A stretch of DNA of 64,000 nucleotides. Source: Corallococcus sp. AS-1-6 (lineage in GTDB: Bacteria; Myxococcota; Myxococcia; Myxococcales; Myxococcaceae). The notes beneath the pieces are model-generated. The model saw nothing but the letters and a program-made list of their open reading frames with translations, was not told the origin of the DNA and ran no database searches. Both the position numbers and the translations under genes were made by a program. The stretch is from NCBI RefSeq assembly GCF_020037015.1, contig NZ_JAIQDE010000017.1, positions 62,001 to 126,000 of the forward strand, in the 5' to 3' direction. This document shows, one piece after another, positions 53,619-61,536 of the stretch; position 1 is the stretch's first letter, and every line of letters starts with the position of its first letter.

Positions 53619-54242
53619 ATGCTGCCCGCATCCACGCAGTTGTTGCTCTTCACCCAGGCGGACGTCGGCGGACACGCGCTCTTTCGAGTCGTGCCCGTGG
53701 AGGTGTCCGTGCGCCCCGGCCAGGGACGGCTGTGGACGGACGTGTCGCGGGGCAACGCCTTCACCCCCGCGTGGCAGGACCACGCGCGCCACCTGTCGGC
53801 GGTGGGCCGCGCGCGCTACGCGCTGCCGTGGGAGCAGACCGACCTGCACGTCTCGCCGCGCGGCCGGAACGTGACGCTGGATGGCCGGAGCGCGTCGCTG
53901 CCGCTGTTCGTCGCGTGGGTGGCGCTGCTTTCGGGCCTGCCGCTGCCGTCGCCCTTCCTGGGCACGGGCGTGGCGCTGGAGGCGCATGGGGAAGCGCTCG
54001 CGCCCGCGCCGCGCGAGTTCCTCCAGGGAAAGCTGGGCGTGGCGCAGGCCTACGTGACGCAGGTGTTTCCGCGGGCGGGGAGGGTGGCGGTGTTCGTGCC
54101 GGAGGGCAGCGCCTTCGACGCGGCGCCCCTGACGGCGCTGGACGTGCGGCCGGTGCCCACGCTCACGAAGGCGGTGGAGGCGGTGCTGGGGCTGAAGCCT
54201 CGCGCCGCCGGAGCCGACGCCGGGGAAGGGGTGGGGGGATGA
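53619..54242 (+). CDS. Stand-alone Lon (S16) protease-like domain
   Basis: 207 residues from ATG 53619 (a GTG at 53583 is in frame). Residues about 75-190 align with the Lon proteolytic domain: DGRSASLPLFVAWVALLSGL corresponds to Lon DGPSAGIAMCTALVSCLTG, then GTGVAL, GKLGVA and VRPVPTLTKAVEAVLGL, matching Lon's IHPVKRIEEVLTLAL. The Lon Ser679 position is Ser91 and the Lys722 position is Lys138 (47 versus 43 residues apart, with identical spacing up to the shared TG). The AAA+ part of Lon is absent. A peptidase activity, perhaps leader removal from the precursors, is inferred. The stop overlaps the MFS start by ATGA. Confidence 0.7.
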   Translation: MLPASTQLLLFTQADVGGHALFRVVPVEVSVRPGQGRLWTDVSRGNAFTPAWQDHARHLSAVGRARYALPWEQTDLHVSPRGRNVTLDGRSASLPLFVAWVALLSGLPLPSPFLGTGVALEAHGEALAPAPREFLQGKLGVAQAYVTQVFPRAGRVAVFVPEGSAFDAAPLTALDVRPVPTLTKAVEAVLGLKPRAAGADAGEGVGG

Positions 54243-55549
54243 TCCGCCAGGGCGTGGGGGCCATCCGGGAGATGTATGGGCTGACGCGGGGGCTGGGGAA
54301 CCTGCGGGTGATGCTGGGCTCGGGGCTGTTGGGCATGGCGGCGTCCGGCCTGCTCAACCCGGTGATGCCGTTGTACCTGCGCTCGCGCGGGCTGGGCTTC
54401 CAGGAGATTGGCGCGCTCTACACGGTGGGGGCGCTGCTGCCCATCTTCGTGCAGCCGGTGCTGGGGGCGCTGTCGGACCGCCATGGGCGCAAGCCCTTCG
54501 TGGTGGGCCTGTCGCTCGTCACGTCGCTGATGGTGCCGGCGGTGGCGCTGGTGGACGACCCGCAGCCGCTCGCCGCCGTGATGATCCTCAAGATGCTGCT
54601 GTCGCGCAGCGCGGCGCCGGTGTCCAACGCGATGGTGGCGGACTTCGCGCCCGCGAAGCAGCGCGCCACGCTCTTCGCGCTGCTGGATGCCACGTCCAAC
54701 CTGGTGTTCGTCGCCGCGCTGTTCGCGTCCTCCGCCGTCATCCGCGCGCTGTCGGTGGCGGGCACCTTCTTCCTGGCGGGGGGCCTGTTCCTCGCGGGCA
54801 GCCTGCTGCTGCTGGGGCTGGATGAACCGGCGCGGCCTCCGCGCGCGGAAGGAGTGCGTGGGGGCGCGGGGTGGGGCCTGGTGTTCCGGGGGCTGTGGTC
54901 GCCGTTCACCTACGTGAAGGAGCGGCCGGGCGCGGCGGCGCTGTTCCTCTGGCAGTTCTTCTTCACCTTCGCGCTGGCGCTGTTCCCCACGTACCTGCCG
55001 CTGTACGCGGTGGAGCTGGGCGCGCCCCGGGAGGCGGTGGGGCCGCTGGTGGCGGCGTCGTGGCTGACGTACGCGTTCGCGCAGCCCTTCGGCGGGCGGC
55101 TGTCGGACCGGCTGTCCCGGCGCGTGGGCCTCATTGTGCCGGGCCTCGCGGGCATGGCGGTGATGGCGGCGGTGCTGGGGGCCGCGGGGTGGCTGCCGGA
55201 CGGCGCCGCGCTGGTGACGCTGGTGGGGGCCTGGGTGCTGCTGGCCATCCCCGACGGCCTGCACCGCTCCTCCGCGTCCGCGCTGGTGGTGGAGCAGTCC
55301 CCGGCGCCCTCCGAGCGCGGCCGGTTCATGGGCGCGCTGGGCGCCTGCGGCGCGCTGGCCTCCGTGCTCGCGCCCGTCACCTACGGCTTCGTCGCGCAAG
55401 CGGCCGGCATTGGCTTCACGTTCCTTCTTTCCTCGGTGTCCCTCGTGCTGGCGCTCGGCTGTGTGTCGCGCGTGCGCGAGGCGTCCTCACCCGTCACACC
55501 TCCACCGGCCCCCGTGGCCGCCCTCACCCCCACCTCGGAGCCCGGATGA
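54239..55549 (+). CDS. MFS transporter
   Basis: 436 residues from ATG 54239, overlapping the Lon-like stop by 4 bases. About twelve membrane helices in two halves. The conserved MFS loop between helices 2 and 3 is GALSDRHGRKPFVVG, and its repeat after helix 8 is GGRLSDRLSRRVGLI. Exporters of small molecules and peptides in this family are common, so it probably exports the mature product across the inner membrane. A Pro/Thr-rich tail of about 25 residues ends the protein. Confidence 0.9.
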   Translation: MIRQGVGAIREMYGLTRGLGNLRVMLGSGLLGMAASGLLNPVMPLYLRSRGLGFQEIGALYTVGALLPIFVQPVLGALSDRHGRKPFVVGLSLVTSLMVPAVALVDDPQPLAAVMILKMLLSRSAAPVSNAMVADFAPAKQRATLFALLDATSNLVFVAALFASSAVIRALSVAGTFFLAGGLFLAGSLLLLGLDEPARPPRAEGVRGGAGWGLVFRGLWSPFTYVKERPGAAALFLWQFFFTFALALFPTYLPLYAVELGAPREAVGPLVAASWLTYAFAQPFGGRLSDRLSRRVGLIVPGLAGMAVMAAVLGAAGWLPDGAALVTLVGAWVLLAIPDGLHRSSASALVVEQSPAPSERGRFMGALGACGALASVLAPVTYGFVAQAAGIGFTFLLSSVSLVLALGCVSRVREASSPVTPPPAPVAALTPTSEPG

Positions 55550-57675
55550 GCCCCCTTCGCCACGTGTGTCGCTGGGGCACCGCGCTGTTGGCCGCGCTGG
55601 TGCCCACGCTGGGACACGCTGATTCAACGTACAAGGTCACCGCGACGCGGACGCAGGACGCCATCACCATCGACGGCAAGGGGGATGAGCCCGCGTGGCA
55701 GGCGGCCCCGGAGATTTCCGGCTGGTACCTCACGCGCGTCAACTACGGCAAGCCCGCGCCGGACGACACCAAGGTCCGCATCCTCTACGACCAGGACAAC
55801 CTCTACTTCCTCTTCCACTGCATCGACTCCAAGCCGGAGCGCATCACCGGCTACACGGTGCAGAACGAGGGGTTCCTCCACCAGGAGGACAACATCACCA
55901 TCATCCTGGACACGTTCCTGGACCACCGGAACGCGTACTACTTCTGGACCAACCCGCTGGGCGTGCGCACCGACGGGCGCATCGTGGATGACGGCGAGGC
56001 GTTCTCCACCAACTGGCGCGGCGAGTGGGAGACGAAGTCCACCATCGTGAAGGACGGGTGGATTTCAGAGGTGCGCATCCCGTTCGCCAACTTCCAGTTC
56101 GAGACGAAGGATGAAATCTCCTTCGGCATGCTCCTGGACCGCGAACAGTCGCGCAACCAGGAGTGGAGCAACTGGACGCCGGACGGCGTCAACAGCGCGA
56201 AGGTGAGCCGCTACCCGCACCTGGAGGGGCTCAAGGGCATCAAGCCGCGCAGCATCTTCAGCATCACCCCGTACGTGGCCACCACGGTGGCGCTCAAGAC
56301 GACGGACGACCGGGGCGTCTTCCGTCCCAACGTGGGCGCGGACGCGCGCATCGACCCGACGCCCTGGCTGGCGGTGAAGCTCACCGCCAACCCGGACTTC
56401 AGCGACGCGGAGGCAGACCAGAGCTTCCTCCTGCTGGACACGGACCAGCCGCTCCTGCCGGAGCGCCGCGCGTTCTTCACGGAGAGCGAGCACCTCTTCA
56501 TCGCGCCCATCAACGTCTTCACCTCGCGCCGCATCGCGCTGCGGCCGCATGACCGGGTGTGGGGCGGCCTGCAGCTCACCGGCAAGCTGGGGGGCTTGAG
56601 CTTCTCGATGATGGACGTGCAGCACCGCGACCTCACCGGCCGGGACGCCAACGGCCGTGAGGTCTTCGAGAACGTCAACTCCGGCGTCATCCGCTTGCAG
56701 CAGGACATCGGCAAGCGGTCGATGATCTCCCTGGTGGCGCTCAACCGCAGCGGGCGGGGCGGGCTGTTCGGGGACTCGGACTTCCAGACGGTGGGCGTGG
56801 ACGGCAACTTCCACGTCTTCGAGGAGTTCTTCATCCAGGCGCAGGCGCTGAAGAGCTGGAGCCCGCTGGGCAACGAGGACTCGGACGCGTACCACGTGGG
56901 CCTGCACCGCTTCGACACGCTGTCGGAGTTCTGGTTGCAGTTCGAGGACATCGGGAAGAACTACGCGAACCCGCTGGGCTGGACGCCGGTGGTGGACAAG
57001 CAGGGCTACAACTCGCGCCTGTTCCTGAACCCGTTCCCCGGGTGGCGCTTCCTGCCCCGGCTGGACGTGACGTGGGACTCGCTGTGGCGCCGCAACCACG
57101 AGGGCGAGCGCACGCGCTGGCGCAACCGCCTCAACGTGCAGCCCTACCTGCACCACGACTTCGCGCTCTACCTGGAGGGCATCTACGACGACAACCTGGG
57201 CTTCCGGGACCGGCTGGGCACGTTCGGCTTCACCCTGTTCCCGCACGACTGGCAGAGCTACACGCTGACCGCCGTCGCCGGCCGCTTCCTGGGCGGGGAG
57301 ATCCGCGGCTTCAACGGCGCGGCGAACATCAAGATTGGCCCGCACATCGTCGCGCGCTTCAGCGGCTTCTACACGCGCAACTTCAACGTGCCGACGAACA
57401 GCGACCTCTACGGCACGTCCGGGGACGGCTACAGCTTCTCCGGCTACGCGCAACTGCGTTACCACTTCAGCCCGGACCTCTACGCGCGCCTGACCTTGCA
57501 GAAGGGCGGCGTGTACGAGCTGGCGGACTACAACTCCGTGAAGGGCACGTTCCTGGACGCGATGGTGGGGTGGCACTACCGCCAGTGGAGCGACATCTTC
57601 CTCGTCTACACGGATCAGCCCTTCGGCGGCTCCCAGGAGCGGCGGATCCTCTCGAAAATCTCCTTCAACTACTGA
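55546..57675 (+). CDS. DUF5916 outer-membrane protein with CBM9-like N-terminal domain
   Basis: 709 residues from ATG 55546 (ATGA overlap with the MFS stop). A Sec signal (WGTALLAALVPTLGHA) precedes a CBM9-like domain (about 30-215; ITIDGKGDEPAWQAAPEI, then VRILYDQDNLYFLFHCIDS). The remaining 490 residues are the DUF5916 beta-barrel type: repeated strands (FSMMDVQHRDLTGRD, NPFPGWRFLPRLDVTWDSLW, GFTLFPHDWQSYTLTAVAG) ending in SKISFNY. Members are found in Myxococcota and Bacteroidota with no assigned role. In this operon it may act as an outer-membrane channel or receptor for the product; this is inference. Confidence 0.85.
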   Translation: MSPLRHVCRWGTALLAALVPTLGHADSTYKVTATRTQDAITIDGKGDEPAWQAAPEISGWYLTRVNYGKPAPDDTKVRILYDQDNLYFLFHCIDSKPERITGYTVQNEGFLHQEDNITIILDTFLDHRNAYYFWTNPLGVRTDGRIVDDGEAFSTNWRGEWETKSTIVKDGWISEVRIPFANFQFETKDEISFGMLLDREQSRNQEWSNWTPDGVNSAKVSRYPHLEGLKGIKPRSIFSITPYVATTVALKTTDDRGVFRPNVGADARIDPTPWLAVKLTANPDFSDAEADQSFLLLDTDQPLLPERRAFFTESEHLFIAPINVFTSRRIALRPHDRVWGGLQLTGKLGGLSFSMMDVQHRDLTGRDANGREVFENVNSGVIRLQQDIGKRSMISLVALNRSGRGGLFGDSDFQTVGVDGNFHVFEEFFIQAQALKSWSPLGNEDSDAYHVGLHRFDTLSEFWLQFEDIGKNYANPLGWTPVVDKQGYNSRLFLNPFPGWRFLPRLDVTWDSLWRRNHEGERTRWRNRLNVQPYLHHDFALYLEGIYDDNLGFRDRLGTFGFTLFPHDWQSYTLTAVAGRFLGGEIRGFNGAANIKIGPHIVARFSGFYTRNFNVPTNSDLYGTSGDGYSFSGYAQLRYHFSPDLYARLTLQKGGVYELADYNSVKGTFLDAMVGWHYRQWSDIFLVYTDQPFGGSQERRILSKISFNY

Positions 57676-57696
57676 CCTGTCCCAAGGGCCATCCGC

Positions 57697-58539
57697 ATGA
57701 CCTCCGCCGACCCGCAGAGCCTCAAGCGCCGCTACGACGAGGTGTCCCCGAAGTACGACCAGGGCGCGCCGGACGCCACGGCCATCAAGCTGTTCTGGCT
57801 GACGTACGAGCACCTCACCTGGAAGCCCGTGGAGGCGCTCCTGCCGAAGGACGGCACGGCCTGGCGCGTGCTGGACGCGGGCGGCGGGGGCGGCAAGTTC
57901 GGCACGCGCTTCGCGGAGGCCGGTCACCACGTCACCGTGCTGGACATCTCACCGGGCATGCTCGACGGCGCGAAGGCGCAGTTCGCCGCGAAGGGGCTGC
58001 TGGACCGCGCCGCCTTCGTGGAGGGCAACGTCGCGGCGCTGGAGCTGCCGGACGCGGCCTTCGACCTGGTCTTCTGTGAAGGCGATCCGGTGTCGTACTG
58101 CCTGGACGCGTACCCGCGCGCGGTGAAGGAGCTGGTGCGCGTGGCGAAGCCGGGCGCGCCGGTGGTGCTGGGCGTGGACAACCGCTACGAGGCGTTCTCC
58201 GGCTACCTGAAGCTGGGCAAGCCGCAGGAGGCCTTCCGCACGCTGCACGACGGCCGCACCACGTGCCCGTACGGCCTGCCTGTGCACGCCTTCACGGTGC
58301 GCGAGCTGGAGCGCGCGGTGGCGGACGCGGGCGCGGAGCTGCTGGAGGTCTTCGGCAAGCCGGTGATGTTCTTCGACATGCTCAAGGCGATGGCGGCCTC
58401 GCACGGCGGCACCGCGGAGAAGCCGTGGGACGCGTGGGCCGCGCGCGAGGAGATATTGGCGTTGCAGGAGAAGCTGGCGCACGAGGGCTTCGCCGTCCTG
58501 GGGCAGCACCTCCAGGTGATGGCGCGGCGCAAGGGCTGA
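57697..58539 (+). CDS. Class I SAM-dependent methyltransferase
   Basis: 280 residues. Motif I is WRVLDAGGGGGKFGTRFAEA near residue 56, then VTVLDIS with the acidic residue for the SAM ribose, and AFDLVFCEGDPVSYCL. It is closest to small-molecule or Ubi/CmoA-like enzymes, and no target domain can be named. It starts 21 bases after the DUF5916 gene and ends 4 bases before the MNIO gene, so it is part of the operon. In a RiPP setting it may methylate the modified peptide; in chryseobasin, known MNIO ChrH itself does that, so a separate enzyme is notable. Confidence 0.85.
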   Translation: MTSADPQSLKRRYDEVSPKYDQGAPDATAIKLFWLTYEHLTWKPVEALLPKDGTAWRVLDAGGGGGKFGTRFAEAGHHVTVLDISPGMLDGAKAQFAAKGLLDRAAFVEGNVAALELPDAAFDLVFCEGDPVSYCLDAYPRAVKELVRVAKPGAPVVLGVDNRYEAFSGYLKLGKPQEAFRTLHDGRTTCPYGLPVHAFTVRELERAVADAGAELLEVFGKPVMFFDMLKAMAASHGGTAEKPWDAWAAREEILALQEKLAHEGFAVLGQHLQVMARRKG

Positions 58540-58543
58540 CGCC

Positions 58544-59374
58544 ATGGGCCTCCCCTTCCTGGGCGTGGGGCTCAGCTACCGCTGGGACCTCAATCCGCAC
58601 CTGGCGCGCGGCAACCCCGGCGTGGACTGGCTGGAGGTGACGCCCGAGCACTTCCTGCCGCTCACGCCGGACTCGGAGCGGCGGCTGGAGCTGCTCGCGA
58701 AGCGCTACCCGCTGGTGGGCCACAGCCTGGAGCTGTCGGTGGGCTCGGACGGCGTGGACGCGCCCGGCTACCGCGAGGGCTTGAAGCGCATCCGTCACGT
58801 CACGAAGAGCGTCTGGCACGGGGACCACCTGTGCTTCACGCGCGTGGGCAACCTGCCCCTGCGCGCGCTGACGCCGGTGCCGCTGACGGAGGAGGCGGTG
58901 GCCACGTGCGTGCGCAACGTGAAGGCGGCGCAGGCGGACCTGGACGTGCCCTTCGTGGTGGAGAACATCGCGTATCTCTTCCACACGCCGCTCAACACGC
59001 TGGATGAGGCGGAGTTCCTGCGCCGCGTGGTGGAGGGCGCGGACTGCGGGCTGCTGCTGGATTTGCACAACCTCCACTGCAACGCGGTCAACCACGGGTT
59101 CGACCCGTATGCCTTCCTGGACCGTCTGCCATTGGAGCGCGTGGTGCAGGTGCACCTGGCCGGCGGCGTCACGGTGGAGGGGCTGAGATTGGACAGCCAC
59201 TCCGCGCCGTCGCCGGAGGAGGTGTGGCGCTTGTTGGAGTACGTGGCGCCACGCAGCCCGGTGCGCGGGGTGAACTTCGAGATGGACAGCGGCTTTCCTC
59301 CCTTCTCGCGGCTGGTGGAGGAGCTGGCCCGCGCGCGCGCCATCCTCCAGCGCTGCGGTGCGAGCGCGGCATGA
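58544..59374 (+). CDS. DUF692/MNIO multinuclear non-heme iron oxidative enzyme
   Basis: 276 residues. Known members (MbnB, TglH, ChrH) use two or three irons and O2 to modify Cys or other residues in RiPP precursors. Visible family blocks: GVGLSYR, DWLEVTPEHF, GHSLELSVGS (His60), WHGDHLCF, VVENIAYLF (Glu140, Asn141), LLLDLHNLHCNAVNHGFDPY (Asp173, Asn176, His184), VVQVHLAG (His204), LDSHSAP (Asp217, His219) and NFEMDSGFPPF (Glu246, Asp248). These fill the usual metal-ligand positions, so the enzyme looks active. The stop overlaps the partner gene by 4 bases. Confidence 0.92.
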   Translation: MGLPFLGVGLSYRWDLNPHLARGNPGVDWLEVTPEHFLPLTPDSERRLELLAKRYPLVGHSLELSVGSDGVDAPGYREGLKRIRHVTKSVWHGDHLCFTRVGNLPLRALTPVPLTEEAVATCVRNVKAAQADLDVPFVVENIAYLFHTPLNTLDEAEFLRRVVEGADCGLLLDLHNLHCNAVNHGFDPYAFLDRLPLERVVQVHLAGGVTVEGLRLDSHSAPSPEEVWRLLEYVAPRSPVRGVNFEMDSGFPPFSRLVEELARARAILQRCGASAA

Positions 59375-59964
59375 GCTACCCACGAACCTTGGAGGTCCTG
59401 GCGCGGCTGCACGTGGATCCCCGCTTCCGTGAAGCGTGGCGCCGCGATGCCCCCGGCGCCCTGGCCCCGCTGGGCCTGACGCCGTCGGACGCGGAGGCGC
59501 TCCAGCGGGTGGAGCCGGTGGTGGTGGAGCGCGCCGGCCGGATGATGGACTTCCACCGCACCGAGCGCGTGCGCGAACAGCTCCCCTGGGTGGATGAAGC
59601 GAAGCGGCCGGAGCTGGGATGGCTGCGCGCGCGCTTCCTCCAGGACGTGCCGCCGGAGGTGCTCAACCGCGAGGAGGCCATCGCCTACTGCCGCTTCCTG
59701 GAGGCCGGTGAGCACGCGAAGCTGCCCGCGTACGTGCCTCAGTTGGCCCGGTGCGAACGGCTGCGCCTGTCGCTCGCGTGGGGGCTCGTCCCCATGCCGG
59801 CGTCAGGGCTGTTCGTGGAGTCCTTCGACCACCCGGTGCTCACGCTGCTCGCCGCGCTGGACGCGCCGGGCTGGCCCCCGGTGGAGCCGAAGCCCACGCG
59901 CGTGGAGTACCTCAAGGTGCCCGGCCTGCCCGCCGTGATGCCTCGCGAGCTGCCGTCACCTTGA
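59371..59964 (+). CDS. Probable MNIO partner protein
   Basis: 197 residues from ATG 59371 (ATGA overlap with the MNIO stop). In MbnB/MbnC and TglH/TglI, the second protein is needed for activity and binds the peptide. The N-terminus MSYPRTLEVLARLHVDPRFR is followed by FREAWRRDAPGALAPLGLTP and helical segments, as in partner proteins and Nif11/LigA-like small domains. The remainder is helical with few motifs (LEAGEHAKLPAYVPQLARCE). The pairing with the MNIO rests on gene overlap and length more than on sequence. It is the last gene of the cluster. Confidence 0.65.
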   Translation: MSYPRTLEVLARLHVDPRFREAWRRDAPGALAPLGLTPSDAEALQRVEPVVVERAGRMMDFHRTERVREQLPWVDEAKRPELGWLRARFLQDVPPEVLNREEAIAYCRFLEAGEHAKLPAYVPQLARCERLRLSLAWGLVPMPASGLFVESFDHPVLTLLAALDAPGWPPVEPKPTRVEYLKVPGLPAVMPRELPSP

Positions 59965-59980
59965 GGTGCCCCGTGAGCCT

Positions 59981-60475
59981 TCAGTGCTTGCGGTGGTGCG
60001 TCTTCTCGTAGGTGCCCATGAGCTGCGTCTCACCCACGATGTGGCCCTGCATCGCCTTGAGCAGCTCCGTGCGGGTGGGCTGGTTCAGGTCCGGCAGCAC
60101 CGTGTCCAGGGCGTACAGCTTGAAGAAGTACCGGTGGCTCCCGATGGGAGGCATGGGGCCGCCGTAGTCCTGCCGGCCGAAGTCGTTGCGCCCCAGCTTC
60201 ACCCCGTCGGGCAGCACGTCCAGGGTGGCCCCGTCCGGGATGTTCTGGGCGTTGACCGGGAGGTTGTAAAGGACCCAGTGGCAGAAGGTGCGCTGGGGGT
60301 TCGCCGGGTCCGGCGCGTCCGGGTCCTCCACGATGAGGGCCAGGCTCCTGGCCCCGGCGGGGAGGTTCTCCCAGTGCAGGGGAGGCGCCTTGTCGTCCCC
60401 CTCGCCGGTGTAGGCGATGGGGATGGGCATCCCGTCCTTGAACTTCGGAGAGGTGAGCTCGAGCGGCTTCGGCAT
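59981..60475 (-). CDS. PEBP-family (YbhB/YbcL) protein
   Basis: 164 residues from ATG 60475; GAGGAG is 6 bases upstream. Raf-kinase-inhibitor-like proteins of bacteria bind anionic ligands and have unclear roles. Family blocks: PPLHWENLPAGARSLALIVE, DPDAPDP (ligand pocket), TFCHWVLYNLP (His) and GPMPPIGSHRYFFKLYALD (GxHRY). Length fits E. coli YbhB (158). It converges with the RiPP cluster 16 bases after the partner gene, and diverges from the ATP synthase operon. Confidence 0.92.
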   Translation of the reverse strand: MPKPLELTSPKFKDGMPIPIAYTGEGDDKAPPLHWENLPAGARSLALIVEDPDAPDPANPQRTFCHWVLYNLPVNAQNIPDGATLDVLPDGVKLGRNDFGRQDYGGPMPPIGSHRYFFKLYALDTVLPDLNQPTRTELLKAMQGHIVGETQLMGTYEKTHHRKH

Positions 60476-60859
60476 GCGTGACTCCTCGGGCATGAACGGC
60501 CAACGTGACCCCTGCCAAGCTGGCGATGACGTGGGCCCGGTGCTGAGAGACGGAGGGCGCTCCGCCCGGCCGCCCGTCACCTCCCTGGGGCCCCGTCGCC
60601 GCTGATCCTCCGGGCGCCCCCCGGGACGCCTGCTCCTCCGAGCCCCTCTTTCAGAGGAGAAACCACCCCCATGGCCCCGGCGCCGTGGTAGCTGCGCTTG
60701 CGGGTGCCGCAACCGCTGCTGGCGGTGGGGTGGCCCGGGTCCCCGTACCGGTTGCACGCGCCGCGCATTCGGTGCTAAGCGGCGCCCGCGCGTGTATGGG
60801 CGGGGTCGGGGTTGGTGAAGGAAACCCAAGACTTTCCCGGGGTTTGGTGAGGCGTCCGC
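60476..60859. promoter_or_regulatory. 384-base divergent spacer upstream of the ATP synthase operon
   Basis: No gene is supported. A small inverted repeat TTGCGG GTG CCGCAA lies at 60698-60712, and CCTCTTTCAGAGG near 60645-60657 is self-complementary. The region probably holds the promoter of the atp genes. GTGAGG near 60850 precedes the AtpI-like ATG at 60860. Confidence 0.4.
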
Positions 60860-61126
60860 ATGGCAGACCAGGAGCCTCGCAAGCAGGAGGACGCGCCGGG
60901 CAGTGAGCTGGGCGAGACGGCCCGGCAGATGCGGGCGGCGGAGCCGTACATCTCCGCGGTCTGGAAGCTGGTGGGCGGGGCGGTGGTGGGGGTCCTGGGA
61001 GGCTACTTCCTGGACCGGTGGCTGGGGACGTCGCCCTGGCTGCTCCTGGGCTTGAGCCTGGTGGGGATTGGCGTGGGGTTCTACGGCTTCCTCCACGCGA
61101 TGGCGCGGCTGGGGAAGCGCAAGTGA
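60860..61126 (+). CDS. AtpZ/AtpI-family ATP synthase accessory protein
   Basis: 88 residues. A charged N-terminus (DQEPRKQEDAPGSELGETAR) and two membrane helices (VWKLVGGAVVGVLGGYFLDRW and WLLLGLSLVGIGVGFYGFLH) match the AtpZ/AtpI-type accessory protein. Such proteins assist c-ring assembly or Mg2+ uptake. It is the first gene of the Fo operon. Its TGA overlaps the next gene's GTG by 4 bases. Confidence 0.75.
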   Translation: MADQEPRKQEDAPGSELGETARQMRAAEPYISAVWKLVGGAVVGVLGGYFLDRWLGTSPWLLLGLSLVGIGVGFYGFLHAMARLGKRK

Positions 61127-61536
61127 CGGGGACGGGCGGACAGCCGAAGCGGGACCCGTTCTGGTCGCACGCGGGGCTGGCGGCGGCGGTGATGGGCGTG
61201 GGCGCGGTGGTGGCGGCGGCGCTGCCGAAGGTGACGGAGGACCGGGTCTCCGCGCTGCTGGGCGTGGGAATCGCGGCGGTGACGGGCGTGCTGGCGCTGG
61301 TGCTCAAGCGGCGCGCGGCGATGCAGGCGGATTTGAAGGCGGCGTTGAAGGTGGTCGGGGTGGTCTTCGCTCTGCGGGGCGTGGGCGTGGGGATCGGGCT
61401 GGCGTGGGTGGTGTCCCGGGGTTTGAGCGCGATCGCGTTCGTGGGCGGCTTCTTCGGCGTCTACTTCGCGCTGCAGTGGATTGAAGTCAGCTACGTGATG
61501 GCCGCGTCGAAAGACACGGCGGGCGGAGACGAGTGA
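61123..61536 (+). CDS. atpI: Second AtpI-like membrane protein
   Basis: 137 residues from GTG 61123 (GTGA overlap). Four hydrophobic segments ([80 protein letters not shown]) fit an AtpI-type protein of the Fo operon. It precedes atpB with a stop/start overlap. It lacks clear sequence identity to E. coli AtpI; assignment rests on operon position and topology. Confidence 0.65.
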   Translation: MTGTGGQPKRDPFWSHAGLAAAVMGVGAVVAAALPKVTEDRVSALLGVGIAAVTGVLALVLKRRAAMQADLKAALKVVGVVFALRGVGVGIGLAWVVSRGLSAIAFVGGFFGVYFALQWIEVSYVMAASKDTAGGDE

